NCBI GenBank assembly: GCA_009691255.1 | Contig: SHUT01000009.1 | Coordinates: forward strand, 1 to 55,786 | Length of the DNA stretch: 55,786 nucleotides | Direction of reading: 5' to 3' | Source of the DNA: Ilumatobacteraceae bacterium | Lineage (GTDB): Bacteria > Actinomycetota > Acidimicrobiia > Acidimicrobiales > Ilumatobacteraceae | Shown: in pieces, positions 1-8,075 of the stretch | Layout: every line of letters begins with the position of its first letter | Position numbering within the stretch: the first letter of the stretch is position 1 | The notes under the pieces: generated by a model | The model's input: only the letters and a program-made list of their open reading frames with translations | Told to the model about the DNA's origin: nothing | The model's database searches: none | Translations under genes and position numbers: made by a program

Positions 1-149
1 CACACCCCAGCAGCACCCGCCCGGCGGACGAGGTCAAAGAGACGCAATCGGACTGGGTCGCTGAGTGCCCCAAAGATTGCAGCCATGGCGACCGCATTTT
101 TCTGTAGAAGGGGACCTTTTCGTAATGCAATAATTTTGGGCGCTGTCAT
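1..149 (-). CDS. arsR: ArsR-family arsenic-responsive repressor (partial, C-terminus outside window)
   Basis: Reading the minus strand from the ATG at 149 gives about 49 residues containing ALSDPVRLRLFDLVRR, the start of the winged-helix DNA-binding domain of ArsR/SmtB regulators. The metal-binding cysteines would lie beyond the window edge. It is divergent from arsI-aqpS-arsC, as expected for an autoregulated ars repressor that releases DNA when As(III) binds. The start is supported by a perfect TATAAT (161 to 156 on the minus strand) six bases before the ATG with no SD, the leaderless arrangement seen repeatedly in this window. Family is clear; the inducer (arsenite, methylarsenite or another metal) is inferred from the neighbours. 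Confidence 0.88.
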   Translation of the reverse strand, partial: MTAPKIIALRKGPLLQKNAVAMAAIFGALSDPVRLRLFDLVRRAGAAGV

Positions 150-162
150 GCCTCGATTATAC

Positions 163-203
163 ATTGATGCATGTCAATATCTGATATATTGATGGATGTC
201 AAA
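163..203. promoter_or_regulatory. Tandem ArsR-type operator repeats between arsR and arsI
   Basis: Two near-identical elements lie 25 bp apart: ATTGATGCATGTCAAT at 163-178 and ATTGATGGATGTCAAA at 188-203. The first has perfect ATTGA...TCAAT arms around a 6-bp centre, resembling the imperfect dyads bound by ArsR/SmtB repressors. The first lies just upstream of the arsR -10 (TATAAT, minus strand, 161-156). A TATATT at 185-190 that overlaps the second copy could be the arsI -10. A repressor bound here would shut off both divergent promoters. Operator function is inferred from sequence and position. Confidence 0.65.
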
Positions 204-229
204 GTATCTATGTCAGCCATGGAGGCAAC

Positions 230-673
230 ATGTCAAGAGTTCAGTTAGCCCTTAATGTCGGAAATCTCGAAGAGTCCATCGCGTATTACACGAAGATGTT
301 CGGTGTGGGGCCAGCAAAAATTCGGGAGGGTTATGCCAATTTCGCAATTGATGAACCTCCATTAAAGCTCGTTCTCATCAAAGGCCACGGTGAAGCAGGA
401 ACTCTTAATCATGTGGGTGTTGAAGTGGAAGATGCAGGCCAAGTCGCCGCAAAAATTGCTTCTGCGACGCGCGAAGGTTTACCGATTGAAATTCAAGAAA
501 GCACAACATGTTGCTTTGCAGTGCAAGACAAGGTGTGGGTGAGTGGCGGAGAACTGGCGTGGGAGTGGTACACGGTTCTTGCCGATGCGCCACAGGACAC
601 GTCGTTGCATTCAATGCCGATCATGCTCGGAGTTCCCGCGTCTGACAACTGCTGTGGTCCTCAGGGATGCTGA
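230..673 (+). CDS. arsI: ArsI-type C-As lyase (vicinal oxygen chelate fold)
   Basis: The 147-residue protein of the glyoxalase/dioxygenase superfamily opens with MSRVQLALNV like ArsI/CadI proteins. Family ArsI enzymes are Fe(II)-dependent and split the carbon-arsenic bond of trivalent organoarsenicals such as methylarsenite. Candidate metal ligands are Gln5, His61 and Glu112. The vicinal Cys94-Cys95 pair in TTCCFAVQDKVWV matches the substrate-binding pair. The tail is cysteine-rich (NCCGPQGC). An SD GGAGG at 221-225 precedes the ATG. It overlaps aqpS by 7 nt (ATGCTGA), so the two are probably translationally coupled. CadI, a cadmium-induced paralogue, is the alternative label; the arsenic context favours ArsI. 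Confidence 0.87.
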   Translation: MSRVQLALNVGNLEESIAYYTKMFGVGPAKIREGYANFAIDEPPLKLVLIKGHGEAGTLNHVGVEVEDAGQVAAKIASATREGLPIEIQESTTCCFAVQDKVWVSGGELAWEWYTVLADAPQDTSLHSMPIMLGVPASDNCCGPQGC

Positions 674-1326
674 CAAACCGCCGCCATCTAGGCGAATTTT
701 TGGGTACGGCGTTGCTGGTGATGGCAGTGGTCGGATCAGGAATCATGGCGCAGAATATGTCAGACGACGCTGGAGTGCAGTTGCTGGCAAATGCAATCGC
801 CACCGGAGGAGCGCTCTTTGCGCTGATTACAATTTTTGGTCCAGTGTCGGGGGCATCTTTTAATCCCCTCGTGTCAATTATTGGATACATACGAAACAAA
901 AGTTCGATTACTGAGTTGTTTGCGGACATAGTCGCCCAAACATTGGGCGCAATAAGTGGTTGTATTTTGGCGAATGCCATGTTTGGCCTGGCGACACTAC
1001 AGACATCGACGAGGATTCGTTCAGGCGGACCACTTTGGTTGTCAGAAACTGTTGCCACGGCGACATTGATCGTCATTATTTTTGCGGCAATTGAAACGCA
1101 GCAATCCCATAAAATTGCAGCACTCGTCGCAGGTTGGATTACTGGTGCTTATTGGTTTACATCGTCCACAAGTTTGGCTAATCCGGCAGTCACAGTCGGA
1201 CGAATGTTCTCAGACTCATTCGCTGGCATTGCTCCACGTTCAACCCCAATGTTTGTCGTGATGCAAATTCTTGGCGCGGTCGTCGGATGGGGACTCATTC
1301 GTGCCATTTGGCAAGAGCGAAAATAG
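667..1326 (+). CDS. aqpS: AqpS-like aquaglyceroporin (arsenite channel)
   Basis: This 219-residue membrane protein of the MIP family has about six hydrophobic segments. The first pore motif is NPL (residues 66-68, SGASFNPLVS) and the second NPA (172-174, SLANPAVTVGR). The Arg that usually follows the second NPA is Val, as in channels that favour larger neutral solutes. In ars operons such channels let As(OH)3 leave the cell after arsenate reduction, replacing an active ArsB/Acr3 pump. No pump gene is seen here. It sits between arsI and arsC with a 7-nt overlap upstream. Substrate is inferred from the operon; family membership is firm. Confidence 0.87.
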   Translation: MLTNRRHLGEFLGTALLVMAVVGSGIMAQNMSDDAGVQLLANAIATGGALFALITIFGPVSGASFNPLVSIIGYIRNKSSITELFADIVAQTLGAISGCILANAMFGLATLQTSTRIRSGGPLWLSETVATATLIVIIFAAIETQQSHKIAALVAGWITGAYWFTSSTSLANPAVTVGRMFSDSFAGIAPRSTPMFVVMQILGAVVGWGLIRAIWQERK

Positions 1327-1331
1327 TCGTC

Positions 1332-1721
1332 GTGACTGGAATCTTGTTTCTGTGCGTGCATAACGCTGGTCGATCGCAAATGGCGGCTGGTTTCGCACGA
1401 CGCTTTGGTGGAGTAAATACGCAGATCTACTCAGGCGGAAGTGAACCGCGAGAAACAATCAATCCCATTGCAGTTGAAGCGATGAACGAGGTAGGCATTG
1501 ATATCTCTTCGTTTCAACCTCAAAAGTTCACCATGGAGATGCTCAATGCGGTAGATGTGGTCGTCACAATGGGTTGCGGAGATGCATGCCCGTATATTCC
1601 GGGAAAAATATATATCGATTGGCCTCTTGACGACCCAGCAGGTCAACCACTCGAAGTCGTACGACCGATTCGCGATGCCATTAAGCGAAATGTGGAGAAA
1701 CTGTTATTGGACTACTCGTAA
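1332..1721 (+). CDS. arsC: Arsenate reductase, low-molecular-weight phosphatase fold
   Basis: Reduces As(V) to As(III), the form exported by the neighbouring channel. With the GTG at 1332, five bases after the aqpS stop, the product is 129 residues. It carries the P-loop C8-V-H-N-A-G-R14-S, two further cysteines in GCGDACP (82 and 86) and the acidic DWPLDDP region near 96-102. The GCGDACP motif resembles actinobacterial ArsC enzymes linked to mycothiol/mycoredoxin or thioredoxin. A longer reading from 1287 would run into aqpS and adds non-conserved residues. Its 3' end overlaps the convergent oxidoreductase gene by 10 bp. Confidence 0.88.
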   Translation: MTGILFLCVHNAGRSQMAAGFARRFGGVNTQIYSGGSEPRETINPIAVEAMNEVGIDISSFQPQKFTMEMLNAVDVVVTMGCGDACPYIPGKIYIDWPLDDPAGQPLEVVRPIRDAIKRNVEKLLLDYS

Positions 1722-2626
1722 AGAGAAAACAATTCATTGATTGCTTTGGCTTGACCCCCGGTTGTTGATGACATCACCGCGATGGGTGTAACGCCTCTCT
1801 GCGCCCATGCCCAAAGACCATCGCGTACTTGCGGTGCAGAACCGCTAAGCGTGCAGTCGTGTAGCCAATCATCTGTCATCAATTGAGGCAGAGCATCTCG
1901 ATCGCCAGCATCGAGGGCAGTTTCGATGGCGTCCATTTCGTCGTTATATCCTGCAGCGCGCCAGTAATTTCTATAGTTCGGCAGTGACACGTATCCAGTC
2001 AGAGTGCGTCGGTGGATGGCATCGGCAGCCTGGCGGTCTTCGTCAATCACGGTCGGAATCATGTTGGCAAAAAATAATGACTCACGTTGATCCGCCGTGA
2101 GTGTTGATAGTTGCGTGGTCATGTGGCTTAGCGATGCGTTAGCCCAAATTGCTCCCTCAGAAATATCAGCGGCTAACTTCAGCATCTTGTCTCGCAATGT
2201 CGCTAAATAAATTGGTGGTAATGCGCCGCCAAAGCGTTCGTTCTCACGCATCGTGGCGACATATGACGAGATGTCAGAGAGTGGCTTGCCAGTCGATACA
2301 CCGAGTCGCTGCACGACTGGTCCGTGGCTGACACCAAGACCTAGTCGAAATCGTCCATTGGAGACTTCGTGGATGTGTGCCGCCACGTTGGCGGTTTCAA
2401 CTGGATGGCTGTAATAGATCGGTTGGATTGACGTCCAATACGAAATCGTGTTCGTAGTGTGGGCAAGCGAGACACATAAACCCAATGTTCCGCCCAGACT
2501 TGGACACGCCAGCCCCGTGAACCCGCGGCGCTCAGCTTCGGCGGCGAGTTCTAAAATAACGCCTCGTTTTTTGGGACTCGCCACGATGGAGAGTGCCGGG
2601 CGAAAGGTTGTTGGATCAATGTTCAT
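1712..2626 (-). CDS. Luciferase-like F420-type oxidoreductase
   Basis: A 304-residue TIM-barrel protein of the luciferase-like monooxygenase family, the type that in actinobacteria usually uses F420. Family features are RPALSIVASPKKRG near the N-terminus, GLACPSLGG, and NGRFRLGLGVSHGPVV in the middle, followed by the RxPIYLATLRDKMLKLAAD-like segment. The substrate cannot be told from sequence. The ATG at 2626 is preferred over a 68-residue longer reading because conserved sequence begins there and TACGGT (2638-2633, minus strand) stands exactly 6 nt upstream, a leaderless signal. It is convergent with arsC and divergent from the glycosyltransferase. Confidence 0.8.
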   Translation of the reverse strand: MNIDPTTFRPALSIVASPKKRGVILELAAEAERRGFTGLACPSLGGTLGLCVSLAHTTNTISYWTSIQPIYYSHPVETANVAAHIHEVSNGRFRLGLGVSHGPVVQRLGVSTGKPLSDISSYVATMRENERFGGALPPIYLATLRDKMLKLAADISEGAIWANASLSHMTTQLSTLTADQRESLFFANMIPTVIDEDRQAADAIHRRTLTGYVSLPNYRNYWRAAGYNDEMDAIETALDAGDRDALPQLMTDDWLHDCTLSGSAPQVRDGLWAWAQRGVTPIAVMSSTTGGQAKAINELFSLYE

Positions 2627-2632
2627 GAACCA

Positions 2633-2664
2633 ACCGTAGTGGGCAAGTCTGTACGGTCTACGGT
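2633..2664. promoter_or_regulatory. Back-to-back TACGGT -10 boxes in the divergent oxidoreductase/pimA region
   Basis: TACGGT reads on the minus strand at 2638-2633 (for the oxidoreductase, start at 2626) and on the plus strand at 2652-2657 and 2659-2664 (toward pimA). The last plus-strand box would place transcription start near 2672, where an in-frame ATG also lies. These are inferred promoters by analogy with the same hexamer before other starts in this window. Confidence 0.5.
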
Positions 2665-2728
2665 AGAGGGGATGAGTAGCGGTGTGGGCGGTAAAAACTC
2701 TGACATGAATCTGGAGCGAGGCGTCAAC

Positions 2729-3901
2729 ATGTTGCGGATCGGAATGATTTGCCCCTACAGCCTCACTATTCCAGGTGGCGTGCAGCATCAGGTGCTTGGG
2801 TTGGCTCGCAGTTTGCGGGCCAAAGGTCACGAGGTTCGTGTGCTGGGACCCTGCGACGGACCACCACCTGAATCATTTGTTACACCGCTCGGAAACAGTT
2901 TCTTAAATGCCACCAATGGTTCGGTTGCTCCACTTGCGCCAGATCCATCTGCCACATTGCGCACGATTCGTGCTCTCAATGATGAGGCATTTGATGTTCT
3001 TCATATTCACGAACCACTTGCGCCCGGACCACCAATGACTTCGCTGTTGCTCAAACTCGCACCCATTGTCGGCACATTCCATAGTGCTGGTGAGTCAGTG
3101 GGCTATCGCACGCTTCAGCGCCAGTTGAATTGGCTCATCAAGCGTTGCGATGTGCGCACAGCCGTCTCAAAGGATGCCCTTGAATTGGCGCAACGCTATT
3201 TTCCTGGTGAGTACGAGGTTCTGTATAACGGAATCGAACTTGAGCGTTACAAGTCAACTGAAATTGTGAGCCGAGAAAATGCAATCTTTTTCATCGGACG
3301 ACATGAGCCCCGCAAAGGACTTGAAGTTTTAATCAAGGCAGTGATACAAATGCCTGACGATGTGGTGCTATGGATCGCCTCTGATGGTTCGGAGACCGCT
3401 GATTTGATGCAGCGATACGGTCATCTCACAAAGGTGAAGTGGCTTGGACGCATCAGCGACACCGAGAAATATCTTCGACTGCGGAGCTGTGCGGTTTTTT
3501 GTGCGCCGTCATTGCATGGTGAATCATTTGGCGTGGTATTGCTTGAAGCAATGGCAGCCGGAGCACCGGTTGTGGCAAGTGCACTCGATGGCTACAAAAA
3601 TGTTGCGACTCATGATGTTGATGCCTTGTTGGTTGAGCCCGGAAACGTCACCCAATTAGCATCAGCCCTAGCACGCGTGATCGCAGACCCACGACTCTCT
3701 GCTCGCTTGGTACAGGCTGGAATCCTGCAGGCCGATGGGCATTCGATGGCGTCATTATCGACAAAGTTTGAAGATTTGTACTACCAAGCACTAACCATTG
3801 AGGCCGCTGACGGATCTGTACACCGAACACCACGTATGCTCAAGATGTTCGAGAGTCGTATCTTGAGGCGTTCATACTCGGCGATAAAAAGAAAGGTTTA
3901 A
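2729..3901 (+). CDS. pimA: PimA-like GT4 glycosyltransferase (phosphatidylinositol mannosyltransferase type)
   Basis: A GT-B glycosyltransferase of 390 residues from ATG 2729. The N-terminus MLRIGMICPYSLTIPGGVQ closely matches mycobacterial PimA, which adds the first mannose to phosphatidylinositol at the inner membrane face. Other features are GTFHSA (116-121), GRHEPRKG (190-197, donor-domain loop) and ESFGVVLLE (265-273), which holds the EX7E pair. The start at 2729 has an SD-like GAGCGAGG upstream. An in-frame ATG at 2672, 7 nt after a TACGGT box, could be a leaderless start that adds 19 non-conserved residues. Acceptor specificity is not proven by sequence, and no acyltransferase or PI synthase gene is adjacent. 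Confidence 0.72.
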   Translation: MLRIGMICPYSLTIPGGVQHQVLGLARSLRAKGHEVRVLGPCDGPPPESFVTPLGNSFLNATNGSVAPLAPDPSATLRTIRALNDEAFDVLHIHEPLAPGPPMTSLLLKLAPIVGTFHSAGESVGYRTLQRQLNWLIKRCDVRTAVSKDALELAQRYFPGEYEVLYNGIELERYKSTEIVSRENAIFFIGRHEPRKGLEVLIKAVIQMPDDVVLWIASDGSETADLMQRYGHLTKVKWLGRISDTEKYLRLRSCAVFCAPSLHGESFGVVLLEAMAAGAPVVASALDGYKNVATHDVDALLVEPGNVTQLASALARVIADPRLSARLVQAGILQADGHSMASLSTKFEDLYYQALTIEAADGSVHRTPRMLKMFESRILRRSYSAIKRKV

Positions 3902-3904
3902 AGC

Positions 3905-4450
3905 ATGATCTATGCACTTGGAGCACTTGTTGTAATCGTGGTGGTCTTTATTTTTATTTATAACTCTCTTGTTCGCCGCCGTAATGGAGTCGACAATGCA
4001 TGGGCGCAGGTCGACGTTCAACTCAAAAGACGCCTTGACCTGATCCCTAATCTTGTGGAGTCCGTAAAAGGCTACGCAGCGCACGAAAAATCAACTTTTG
4101 AAGCGGTGATTGCCGCACGACAAGCAGCAATGTCGGCCGCATCAACGCCAGCAGCGCAATCGGTTACCGACAATCAAATCACGGGCGCGCTTCGCCAGTT
4201 GTTCGCATTGAGTGAGGCATACCCAGACCTCAAGGCGAATCAGAACTTTTTGGCGTTGCAAGAAGAATTAAGTGCAACAGAGGGCCGCGTGTCTTATGCA
4301 CGACAATTTTATAATGACGAAGTCTTGAGCCTTAACGAAGGAATCCAGAAGTTTCCGGCCGTTCTGGTTGCTCGTATGTTTGGTTTTACGGCCCGCGAGT
4401 ATTTTGAAGCCGAGCCCGAGGCACAAACGCCCCCTAAGGTTCAGTTTTGA
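3905..4450 (+). CDS. lemA: LemA family membrane protein
   Basis: The 181-residue protein has one N-terminal membrane segment (about residues 3-20) followed by a helical domain. LRRRNGVDNAWAQVDVQLKRR-type sequence and DLIPNLVESVKGY are hallmark LemA segments. Biochemical role is not established; the family is repeatedly found beside membrane metallopeptidases, as here with htpX 28 bp downstream. It begins 3 bp after the pimA stop with an AAAGG SD-like element, so it is probably cotranscribed with pimA. Confidence 0.85.
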   Translation: MIYALGALVVIVVVFIFIYNSLVRRRNGVDNAWAQVDVQLKRRLDLIPNLVESVKGYAAHEKSTFEAVIAARQAAMSAASTPAAQSVTDNQITGALRQLFALSEAYPDLKANQNFLALQEELSATEGRVSYARQFYNDEVLSLNEGIQKFPAVLVARMFGFTAREYFEAEPEAQTPPKVQF

Positions 4451-4478
4451 GGCTTGGGTTCTCTAGCCTAAGTGTCTT

Positions 4479-5384
4479 ATGCGCGACCTGATTGCTTCTA
4501 ATAAACGACGCTCAATTTATTTAATCGCTTCATTTACTGCCTTATTGGCGCTTGTCGGACTGGCTGTGGGTGTCTTGCTCGGTAACGGCCTCATCGGAAC
4601 GATGATTGCGCTTATTTTTTCTGGAGTGATGTCATTCGTGTCTTACTGGAAAGCCGACGCCATTGCTTTGCGCGTCAGCCGAGCAGTTCCTGCTGATCCA
4701 CAGGAGTATCAACGGCTCCACAATCTGGTCGAAGGTCTTTGTATTGCCGGTGGTTTGCCAAAACCTGGGATATATATCATGCATGATGTCGCGCCTAACG
4801 CTTTCGCCACAGGTCGAAATCCCAACCACGCCGCTATTGCCGTCACAACTGGACTCCTAGAAAAAATGAATCGCGTTGAACTTGAGGGTGTTCTTGCTCA
4901 CGAACTATCTCATATTCGCAATTACGACATCTTGGTGTCGACATTGGCGGTCACATTGGTCGGTGCAATTGCATTAATTGCCGATATGTCAATCCGGATG
5001 ATGTGGTGGAACGGTGGGCGTGTCTCGCGCGACAACGACCGCGATAATGGTTCTAATCCGTTAGCAATCATCGGTTTTGTGCTGATCATTTTTGCTCCAA
5101 TAGCGGCGCGATTGATGCAGGCATCTATTAGCCGTCGTCGCGAGACCCTCGCTGATCTCTCGGCGTGTCAGATGACCAGGTATCCGCCGGGGTTGATTGC
5201 AGCACTCGAAAAACTTAAAGAAGACTCAACTGTGACGCATGCCGCAACTACTGCTACTGCTCATTTGTGGATCGAACAACCACTATCTGGCGTCGGTGAC
5301 GCCGGAAAATTCTCCAGACTGCATAGCCTGTTTAATACACACCCTCCGCTCGAAGAGCGGATTGCCTTATTGAGGGAGATCTAA
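4479..5384 (+). CDS. htpX: HtpX-type M48 zinc metalloprotease
   Basis: Membrane-bound protease of 301 residues involved in membrane protein quality control in characterised relatives. Two hydrophobic segments (about 14-34 and 38-55) precede the catalytic HELSH (141-145). Further hydrophobic segments lie near 152-170 and 195-212, and the likely third zinc ligand is Glu222 in SRRRETLADLSA. A -10-like TAGCCT (4464-4469) lies 9 nt before the ATG without an SD, suggesting its own leaderless transcript. The downstream lipoprotein gene starts 1 bp after its stop. Confidence 0.88.
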   Translation: MRDLIASNKRRSIYLIASFTALLALVGLAVGVLLGNGLIGTMIALIFSGVMSFVSYWKADAIALRVSRAVPADPQEYQRLHNLVEGLCIAGGLPKPGIYIMHDVAPNAFATGRNPNHAAIAVTTGLLEKMNRVELEGVLAHELSHIRNYDILVSTLAVTLVGAIALIADMSIRMMWWNGGRVSRDNDRDNGSNPLAIIGFVLIIFAPIAARLMQASISRRRETLADLSACQMTRYPPGLIAALEKLKEDSTVTHAATTATAHLWIEQPLSGVGDAGKFSRLHSLFNTHPPLEERIALLREI

Positions 5385-5385
5385 A

Positions 5386-6504
5386 ATGTCCAAGAAATCA
5401 AAGATATTTCAGCCGATTGCTGCTTGTGCTCTCTTGTCTTTCATGCTCGTGGCATGTGGTGGTGGTGGTGGTAGTAGTAGTAGTGACTCGGACTCCACAA
5501 CCACTGAGAGCGCACCTGCAAGCGAGACAATCGCTCCGACTCCAACGCTTCCACTCAATGAAGCGATTTATCCACTCACCGGATTGCCCCGACCAGAGAT
5601 GGATATCAGCGTCCTCACCAGACCAGCATTGGTTGCAAAGATCGACAATCATCCACTTGCACGACCTTCAACAGGTCTTAACAAAGCAGACATTGTCTTT
5701 GAAGAAAACGTTGAAGGCTTGACGCGCTTTGCGGCGGTATTTCATTCTCAAGGGAGCGACCCAGTTGGGCCGTTGCGCAGTGGGCGAACCCAGGATGTTG
5801 ACATCTTGAGCGCGTATAACAAACCACTGTTTGTCTGGAGTGGCGGAAATGGTGGCGTGACTCAAGCCATCAACAAATCTGCTCTTGTCAATGTCGGATA
5901 CCTAACTTCAATAGGTCAAGGAAAATATTTTCGGGACAAAGCCTACAAAGCGCCTCATAACCTGTACTCAAAAACCAGCGTGATCTGGAAACTTGCCCCT
6001 AAAACTGCGGCAGCACCTCCACAACAGTTTTTATATCGCACGACAAGTGACGCCACGCCTGCCACGTCCTTGCCGGCGATCGGCGTCAAAGTCAAAATGG
6101 ATAGCGTCAAAGTGTTTTGGCAATGGGACTCTGCTACGGCGACCTACTTGCGCAATACCGAGAACAGAAAACTCCTTCTTGATAAAGAAAAAGATAGAGA
6201 CGGAAAGTATCTCAGCGCCACCAACGTCGTGGTCTTAGTTGTCAAGTATCTGCGCAGCAAGGCAGACCCCCGCAGTCCAGAAGCCCAGACAATCGGCACG
6301 GGCAATGCCATGGTGTTTACCAATGGAGAAGTGATTAGGGGTACATGGGCACGAAGCGAACGCACTAGGTCCTTCGTCTTAACCGACACAGCAGGCGCAG
6401 TAATCAAATTGACCCCTGGACGAACCTGGGTCGAACTGGCACGCTGGAAAACCACCTCTATCGTGCCATTTGGCTCAGATCCAGCCAAAGTATTATGGCG
6501 ATAA
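5386..6504 (+). CDS. DUF3048 (YerB-like) lipoprotein
   Basis: Exported lipoprotein of 372 residues. The signal peptide ends in a lipobox MLVAC with the lipidated Cys at residue 24, followed by a Gly5-Ser4-Asp linker and a Ser/Thr-rich tether to about residue 55. The globular part (YPLTGLPRPEMD, GPLRSGRTQDVDIL, FVWSGGNGGV, KAPHNLYSK) matches the DUF3048 domain, whose function is unknown. The SD GAGGGAGA overlaps the end of htpX, so it is read as part of the lemA-htpX cluster. The linker is encoded by a short trinucleotide repeat (5458-5484). Confidence 0.8.
   Translation: MSKKSKIFQPIAACALLSFMLVACGGGGGSSSSDSDSTTTESAPASETIAPTPTLPLNEAIYPLTGLPRPEMDISVLTRPALVAKIDNHPLARPSTGLNKADIVFEENVEGLTRFAAVFHSQGSDPVGPLRSGRTQDVDILSAYNKPLFVWSGGNGGVTQAINKSALVNVGYLTSIGQGKYFRDKAYKAPHNLYSKTSVIWKLAPKTAAAPPQQFLYRTTSDATPATSLPAIGVKVKMDSVKVFWQWDSATATYLRNTENRKLLLDKEKDRDGKYLSATNVVVLVVKYLRSKADPRSPEAQTIGTGNAMVFTNGEVIRGTWARSERTRSFVLTDTAGAVIKLTPGRTWVELARWKTTSIVPFGSDPAKVLWR
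5458..5484 (+). repeat. Trinucleotide microsatellite (GGT)5(AGT)4 in the lipoprotein linker
   Basis: Five GGT units run directly into four AGT units, coding Gly5-Ser4 immediately after the lipidated cysteine. Changes in copy number would stay in frame and only alter linker length. Confidence 0.9.
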
Positions 6505-6545
6505 AGAGTCGACACGCTAAGGCGTGAACTCGGTACGCTAAAGAT

Positions 6546-7454
6546 ATGGCCCAGAACAACCAAGACTCTCAGACTGAGCATGGGACGATGCGTGTCAAAC
6601 GCGGACTTGCCGAAATGATGAAAGGCGGCGTCATTATGGACGTCGTTACTGCCGAGCAAGCCCGCATTGCTGAAGACGCCGGAGCCTGCGCCGTAATGGC
6701 TCTTGAGCGCGTACCCGCAGATATTCGTCGCGATGGTGGCGTCGCACGAATGAGCGACCCCGAGATGATCGAGTCGATCCAAGCAGCGGTTCGAATTCCG
6801 GTTATGGCCAAAGCACGAATCGGTCATTTTGTAGAGGCCCAAATTCTGGAAGCCTTAGGCGTTGATTTCGTTGACGAGTCAGAAGTACTGACGCCCGCCG
6901 ACGAGGCTCATCACATTGACAAGTTCGCTTTTACAGTGCCCTTTGTTTGTGGAGCAACTAATTTAGGAGAAGCATTGCGTCGCATTTCAGAAGGCGCTTG
7001 CATGATTCGTTCAAAGGGTGAAGCTGGAACTGGCAACATCGTAGAAGCAGTTCGTCATCTGCGCTCAATCTTGGGAGACATTCGCCGTCTTTCGCAAGCC
7101 GATTCTGCAGAGCAGTTTGACTGGGCAAAAAAACTACAAGCACCGTTGCCACTGGTTCAAGAAGTTGCCCGCACGGGTCGCTTGCAAGTGCCATTATTTT
7201 GTGCGGGCGGAATCGCAACTCCTGCTGACGCTGCATTGGCGATGCAACTCGGAGCCGAGGCCGTGTTTGTCGGGTCCGGAATTTTTAAGAGTGATAATCC
7301 GGCTCCGCGCGCCAAAGCAATTGTTGAAGCAACAACGCATTTTCGTGATGCACATATTCTTGCCAAAGTCAGCCGCGGCTTAGGAGCTCCAATGATCGGA
7401 ATAGGGATGGACGAAATCAACGAGAGCCAGCGATACGCCTCTCGCGGCTGGTAG
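6546..7454 (+). CDS. pdxS: Pyridoxal 5'-phosphate synthase subunit PdxS
   Basis: The synthase subunit of the two-protein PLP synthase, making PLP from ribose 5-phosphate, glyceraldehyde 3-phosphate and ammonia from PdxT. The 302 residues form a TIM barrel with the family segments [44 protein letters not shown] and FVGSGIFKS. The phosphate-binding KGEAGTGN loop is present. TACGCT (6534-6539) stands 6 nt before the ATG with no SD: a leaderless start and the probable promoter for pdxS-pdxT-yebC. Confidence 0.97.
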   Translation: MAQNNQDSQTEHGTMRVKRGLAEMMKGGVIMDVVTAEQARIAEDAGACAVMALERVPADIRRDGGVARMSDPEMIESIQAAVRIPVMAKARIGHFVEAQILEALGVDFVDESEVLTPADEAHHIDKFAFTVPFVCGATNLGEALRRISEGACMIRSKGEAGTGNIVEAVRHLRSILGDIRRLSQADSAEQFDWAKKLQAPLPLVQEVARTGRLQVPLFCAGGIATPADAALAMQLGAEAVFVGSGIFKSDNPAPRAKAIVEATTHFRDAHILAKVSRGLGAPMIGIGMDEINESQRYASRGW

Positions 7455-7487
7455 ATCGTGCGTTCCGCATGAATGCGAGGCCTCCGG

Positions 7488-8072
7488 GTGAACAAACAAA
7501 TCGGAATTCTTGCTCTTCAAGGCGCATTTGCATCTCACGCATCCTACATTACTGAGCTCGGGCATTCGCCCCAAGAAGTGCGCACACCACGTGACCTCGG
7601 AGGTCTGGATGCACTCATCATGCCTGGCGGGGAGTCCAGCACAATGTCTCAGTTGCTCGAATCGAGTGGCCTATTTGAACCAATCCAGGCGGCAATTGTG
7701 GGTGGTTTGCCCACATTTGGGACGTGTGCTGGCATGATTTTGCTAGCTCGCGAAATTGTGGATGGCAGGCTAGATCAGTGCTGCTTTGACGCCATCGACA
7801 TCACTGTTCGTCGTAACGCATTTGGACGCCAGATAGATAGTTTTGAAGCAGATATAGACACTGTCATGGGGGATTTTCACGGCGTATTTATTCGGGCACC
7901 ACGAATAGAGTCAGTGGGTGAAAAGGTAGAGGTTTTAGGAACCTATGGTGGGGAGCCAGTTCTTGTTCGTCAAGCAAATGTTTTAGCGGCGTCGTTTCAT
8001 CCCGAACTTACAGGGGATGCCCGATTGCACGAGTATTTTATAAATAGTGTCGTCACAACAAAGGAGAAGTGA
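7488..8072 (+). CDS. pdxT: Pyridoxal 5'-phosphate synthase glutaminase subunit PdxT
   Basis: Class I glutaminase that feeds ammonia to PdxS. From GTG 7488 it has 194 residues with GGES (47-50), nucleophile Cys80 in TFGTCAGM, and His171/Glu173 in SFHPEL. The GTG start is chosen over the in-frame ATG at 7473 because VNKQIGILALQGAF matches family N-termini and CGAGG (7476-7480) gives a well-spaced SD. It lies 33 bp after pdxS. Confidence 0.95.
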   Translation: MNKQIGILALQGAFASHASYITELGHSPQEVRTPRDLGGLDALIMPGGESSTMSQLLESSGLFEPIQAAIVGGLPTFGTCAGMILLAREIVDGRLDQCCFDAIDITVRRNAFGRQIDSFEADIDTVMGDFHGVFIRAPRIESVGEKVEVLGTYGGEPVLVRQANVLAASFHPELTGDARLHEYFINSVVTTKEK

Positions 8073-8075
8073 GCA

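Noticed and set aside
1287-1331. Longer arsC reading from 1287
   Set aside because: It would overlap aqpS and adds residues with no family match; GTG 1332 gives the normal N-terminus.
6513-6526. CACGC/GCGTG hairpin between the lipoprotein and pdxS considered as a terminator
   Set aside because: Only 5 bp of stem and no T run downstream; it overlaps the region just upstream of the pdxS -10 and may be chance.
6144-6842. Minus-strand open frame of 232 codons across the DUF3048 gene end and pdxS start
   Set aside because: It lies antisense to two well-supported genes, has no recognisable domain, and is explained by codon bias of the plus-strand genes.
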